The position numbers were made by a program, and so were the translations under genes. 12,868 nt of DNA. Source: Ichthyophonus hoferi. Its lineage: Eukaryota; Opisthokonta; Ichthyosporea; Ichthyophonida; Ichthyophonidae. Position 1 is the first letter of the stretch. Each line of letters opens with the position of its first letter. Below the pieces are notes generated by a model. That model saw only the letters and a program-made list of their open reading frames with translations, ran no database searches and was not told the origin of the DNA. Below, in pieces: positions 9,984 through 12,868 of the stretch. Where the stretch lies: positions 216,144 to 229,011 of the forward strand of contig NAOQ01000028.1 in assembly GCA_002751075.1 (NCBI GenBank), in the 5' to 3' direction.

Positions 9984-10500
9984 AGTTTATAATCCAGTAT
10001 TAATTAATTAGATAATTAAAGCTATAGTTGCTTTGCCTATATTGTATATGTAGCTATATTTGACGGTAATTTAGAGTATCATGATTAATTTCATTCAGAC
10101 AAAGAAATTATAAGAGAATGTTTTCAGTTTAAATTAGATGCTGGTTGAAATATCGGAATTGATAAAAGAAAAAAATATATAATAATGTTTTAACACTGAT
10201 ACATCGCCATGCTTTAATTTCTAAATGCTGTTCTCTCAATTAAACTTTCCGTTATAATCATAAAAGATAATGAATGTATGAAACAAAAGGATGATTGTCG
10301 AGTCTAATCACTGGGCGCCAGCCTTAGAACTCTCTAAATTTTATTTTATTTTATTAGCCAATACTTAAGTCTTAAAGTTTAACTGACTTAACTCCTATTG
10401 ATAGCTATAGTTTTAAATTTCAATAAATACTTAAAAGTATTTTAAAAGTATTTTTGTATTATGTATTTGTGAATATATATACTGTCATATTTCTAACTTT

Positions 10501-10525
10501 ATATATATATATATATATATATATA
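10501..10525. repeat. (TA)n microsatellite
   Basis: About twelve uninterrupted TA dinucleotides just downstream of the ERCC1 stop in its direction of transcription. It may lie in the ERCC1 3' untranslated region if the more distal polyadenylation site is used. Confidence 0.95.
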
Positions 10526-10615
10526 CAATTGAATATTCTTAAACTTTTATACATGCATATATTTTTTTTAAATTTTAATAGGTTTATGTAAGCCAGTGAT
10601 ATATTATTATTATGG

Positions 10616-12524
10616 CTAAAAGTCATCTGAAGCAAATATGTCACTATCTGATTGGCTGATATCCTCATAATAATCAATAGCTAGAGGCTGGGATGTATTA
10701 TCAAGCTGTAATTGATCTGATAATGATAAAGATGGTTGCAGTGATTGGGTTATAGAGCTGTCTGACTCATTTAGTTTTTGTTTTGATCGTTTGTGTGAGG
10801 CTATGAAGGGTTCTTGGAAGGCCTCAAATATACGTTGTACCTGAAGAGGAAGGAGAATGAGATAAAGTATGTGTGTATATGTGTATATGTGTATATGTGC
10901 ATTTGCATAATATAATGCAATATAGCATATTATAATATAAGATACTATAATATAATATATTGAAGTATAAGATAATATCATATAATATCATATAATATAA
11001 TATCATATAATACAATACAATGCAATGCAGTACAATTCAATGTAATACTATATAATACAAGGTAGTATAATACAGTAAAATATAATCCAAACTAATATAA
11101 AATACAATCCAATCTAAGATAAACCAATCAAACGTACTACCTTCAAGTCACCAAATCCTGGGCAAAGCTGCAATTCCGTTGTATGGGCCAAGGCAATATC
11201 TTTGATAGACTGCAAATTTCGAGGTAGGGGGTTTTTTTTAGGAAAGAACAAGGTGGGGTTGATACCGTGTTTTCATCATACATCTTTAGGTATGTCTCTT
11301 GGTATATATAGTATTTTAATATGTGATCTTAGTTTTATATATGAGTTATGGTTGGTGAATCTAGATAGTTAGATTTACAGATGTTGATAAGAGGTGGTTT
11401 AAATAGGGAGACCGAGCCATATGCATATATGCATCTATATATTACTGGATTGGTCGAGTAATGTGCCCGTGGGTGTATAAACGTATACAATGGTATGGTG
11501 TTTGATTGGATTATTATCATCACTGCTGAGGACAGTTAGACATATGTATAGCCAATGATAACTATTATTAACACATTTTCAACAGATAGAGGGTTTCTAT
11601 GTGCCATTATATTATGGTTACTAGTAAATTTCATCAAAAAGTGGGATTACAACAAATAATATACCCCAAAAGTGGTCAGGAGTGTGACAACATCAGTCCT
11701 ATTGATTGAGCGAATATCAGTCAATACATCTGTAGCCTGTGATGTCATTATGACGATTAGATTGCATGACCATAACAATGTTATTAGTAGAAACAATTAA
11801 TATTCATTATAGCAGTGTATGCAGCACCATTAAATAGTACAACACCTAGTACACTTAAAATGTGATCCGATTAAGCATATAAAATTAAAAACAAAATAAA
11901 ATAAGCTTGAATTATTAGCTTGTTTATCTACTATGACATAGCACCAATGAGAGAACGGATTTACTAGAACATAAGCCAATCATATCTCACCTTAGCCAAG
12001 TAGCTATTATCAATTCGTTCTTTTAATTGGTCGGCCGGCTTGTGTTCATATACCTTATAGGTCTCTAAGTATCTAGCTGCCTCCTCCCCACTGGCCATCA
12101 GAGTTTATTGCACTTTAGTGATTGGTACACTAAACGGTCTTAAGAAGATATCATAGGTCATGCTCCTTAGTGGATTGAATAATAATTGGTTCATTAAATG
12201 GTCTTAATTAAATTGCATGGTCTTGATTAATTACAAGTCATTATATAAACAAATGAGTGTTACTTATTTAAAAGGCGTGTCTCCCAATATATATACCAAA
12301 TATATACATAGTCGCAAGCAAAACACAAACATACATACATATCTCCATAACCAGAGGCGTATGTGTCTAGATGTACAACTATACATACAGTAATATCTAT
12401 ATAGTAAATATACATAAAATGCTGTAGATACCATCACCCATACATACCTCCATGCCACAATTAACGTCCAATTACAAAGGGTTGCAGCTTTAGTGATAGC
12501 TATAAGTGCGTCATGATATTGGTC
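10616..12524 (-). CDS. ERCC1: DNA excision repair protein ERCC1, C-terminal part, five exons
   Basis: ERCC1 is the DNA-binding, non-catalytic subunit of the XPF-ERCC1 nuclease, which cuts 5' of lesions in nucleotide excision repair and acts in crosslink repair. Exons in transcript order: 12524-12448, 12090-11991, 11736-11665, 11209-11141, 10840-10616 (stop TAG). All introns are GT-AG and phases agree, giving about 180 residues. The first two exons carry the end of the XPA-binding central domain: ALIAITKAATLCNWTLIVAW, then EEAARYLETYKVYEHKPAD. The rest is the tandem helix-hairpin-helix domain that pairs with XPF: TDVVTLLTTFG, SIKDIALAHTTELQLCPGFG and RIFEAFQEPF. The EPF phenylalanine matches human Phe293, which contacts XPF. 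Human ERCC1 ends four residues after EPF; here about 62 serine- and acid-rich residues follow, ending SDSDIFASDDF. The N-terminal half lies beyond the right edge. The gene converges on DPH7. Confidence 0.95.
10868..11120. repeat. GTGTATAT run and period-5 array in the last ERCC1 intron
   Basis: A short GTGTATAT repeat (10868-10902) is followed by five-base units such as ATAAT, ATCAT, CAATA and CAATG to about 11120. It fills most of the intron 10841-11140. Read on the ERCC1 sense strand it becomes TTATA/TATTG, the same sense-strand composition as the array in DPH7 intron 2. Overlapping minus-strand open frames here, one running into the last ERCC1 exon, are repeat artefacts upstream of the acceptor. 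Confidence 0.9.
11210..11664 (-). other. ERCC1: ERCC1 intron between the FG and SIKD exons
   Basis: Runs from the donor after TTTGGG (GTATAT) to the acceptor TTTGCAG. It is phase 0 and splits the human-equivalent TTFGSLEQL exactly at G|S. It holds a G/T homopolymer patch near 11225-11240 and no recognised exon. The 62-codon open frame at 11335-11523 resembles nothing known. Confidence 0.8.
12091..12447 (-). other. ERCC1: ERCC1 intron with a 64-base-spaced direct repeat
   Basis: The donor GTATGT and acceptor GGCCAG rebuild the serine of the conserved AWS. Two copies of a 23-base sequence beginning ATTGGT and ending GGTCTTAA lie at 12121-12143 and 12185-12207 and match at 20 of 23 positions. 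A further partial copy (GCATGGTCTTGATTAATTA) follows near 12213. The rest is CATACATA-type low complexity. Confidence 0.75.
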
Positions 12525-12756
12525 CTGAAAATTTTAAATGTTAAATATAATTCTGTAATTTAACACAATTAAAAGAGTGACCCAGTAAAGTCAACCTATG
12601 GCCATGTGATTAGTAGTATCATTATTGGATGGCTATAAATAACTTAAACACAAAATAAAGAGGATATATGATTGTAAACATGCATGGGAAAAATTTAGAA
12701 ACAACATCTAGTTTATATTGGTTGAAGGGTTGAAAAGGGCAATAATAGTATGAAAG
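12525..12756 (-). other. ERCC1: Upstream ERCC1 intron, partial
   Basis: The acceptor TTTTCAG on the minus strand precedes the exon at 12524. No further exon encoding the ERCC1 central domain was found between here and the right edge, so the intron extends out of the window. Confidence 0.7.
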
Positions 12757-12784
12757 TAATATAATAATAATCATAATAATAGTG

Positions 12785-12861
<77 letters not shown>
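12757..12861. repeat. (TAA)n trinucleotide array
   Basis: Around 100 bases of ATA/TAA triplets, with a few interruptions at the left (TCA, GTG) and none over the last 75 or so bases. It lies in the upstream ERCC1 intron. A clean array of this length is likely to be polymorphic. Confidence 0.95.
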
Positions 12862-12868
12862 TGTAATA

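Larger units (their letters stand above)
8839..10615. other. Convergent intergenic region between DPH7 and ERCC1
   Basis: About 1.8 kb with no intact gene. It contains a possible WD-protein relic (9484-9760), two perfect inverted repeats (9876-9893 and 9968-9983), and a TA run (10501-10525). For ERCC1 transcripts arriving from the right, a possible minus-strand ATTAAA signal lies at 10574-10579, 37 bases past the stop, with TTTATT strings (AATAAA on the minus strand) near 10340. The sequence around 9030-9300 is less AT-biased but gave no recognisable protein or element. Confidence 0.6.

Noticed and set aside
9240-9990. A retroelement end or transposon suggested by inverted repeats and a TATAAA string
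   Set aside because: No paired terminal repeats, target-site duplications or element proteins could be seen, and the palindromes are short and AT-rich.
10824-11015. Minus-strand open frames running over the period-5 array before the last ERCC1 exon
   Set aside because: They are repeat-derived. The acceptor at 10841 and the ERCC1 alignment (GFGDLK then VQRIFEAF) show that coding begins at 10840.
12264-12458. A minus-strand 64-codon open frame
   Set aside because: It overlaps the end of an ERCC1 exon in another frame and is mostly intron low-complexity sequence.

Overview
The window is an AT-rich stretch of nuclear DNA from an animal or close relative. It has intron-split genes with GT-AG introns of about 180 to 1,280 bases and many microsatellites, and no bacterial, CRISPR, rRNA or tRNA signals. 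No species can be named from the sequence alone. The small introns, base composition and close gene packing would suit a sponge or another early-branching marine invertebrate, but that is inference.

Two host genes are clear and point towards each other. On the plus strand, 13 short exons between 1218 and 8666 rebuild a complete DPH7 (WDR85), the WD40 diphthine methyl ester esterase of the diphthamide pathway, which modifies translation factor eEF2. All exon phases fit, and the joined frame is about 383 residues. On the minus strand, five exons between 12524 and 10616 encode the C-terminal 180 or so residues of ERCC1, the non-catalytic partner of the XPF nuclease in DNA repair. Its 5' exons lie beyond the right edge.

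Layout: a period-5 satellite (1-172); a possible first exon of a leftward gene resembling the N-terminus of a mitochondrial tyrosyl-tRNA synthetase (270-409, tentative); an AT-rich shared upstream region (410-1217); DPH7 (1218-8666); a 1.95 kb convergent intergenic region (8667-10615); partial ERCC1 (10616-12524); and an upstream ERCC1 intron ending in a long TAA array. The convergent region holds an 82-base tandem duplication that copies the end of DPH7, and a weak relic resembling a BUB3/RAE1-type WD protein.

The genes have no evident shared pathway: one serves translation-factor modification, one serves DNA repair, and the tentative third would serve mitochondrial translation. The more unusual content is structural: related period-5 arrays in introns of both main genes, recurrent ATTGGTTAAT-like motifs, the duplicated DPH7 stop region, and an acidic serine-rich tail on ERCC1. 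I found no convincing new biological system.
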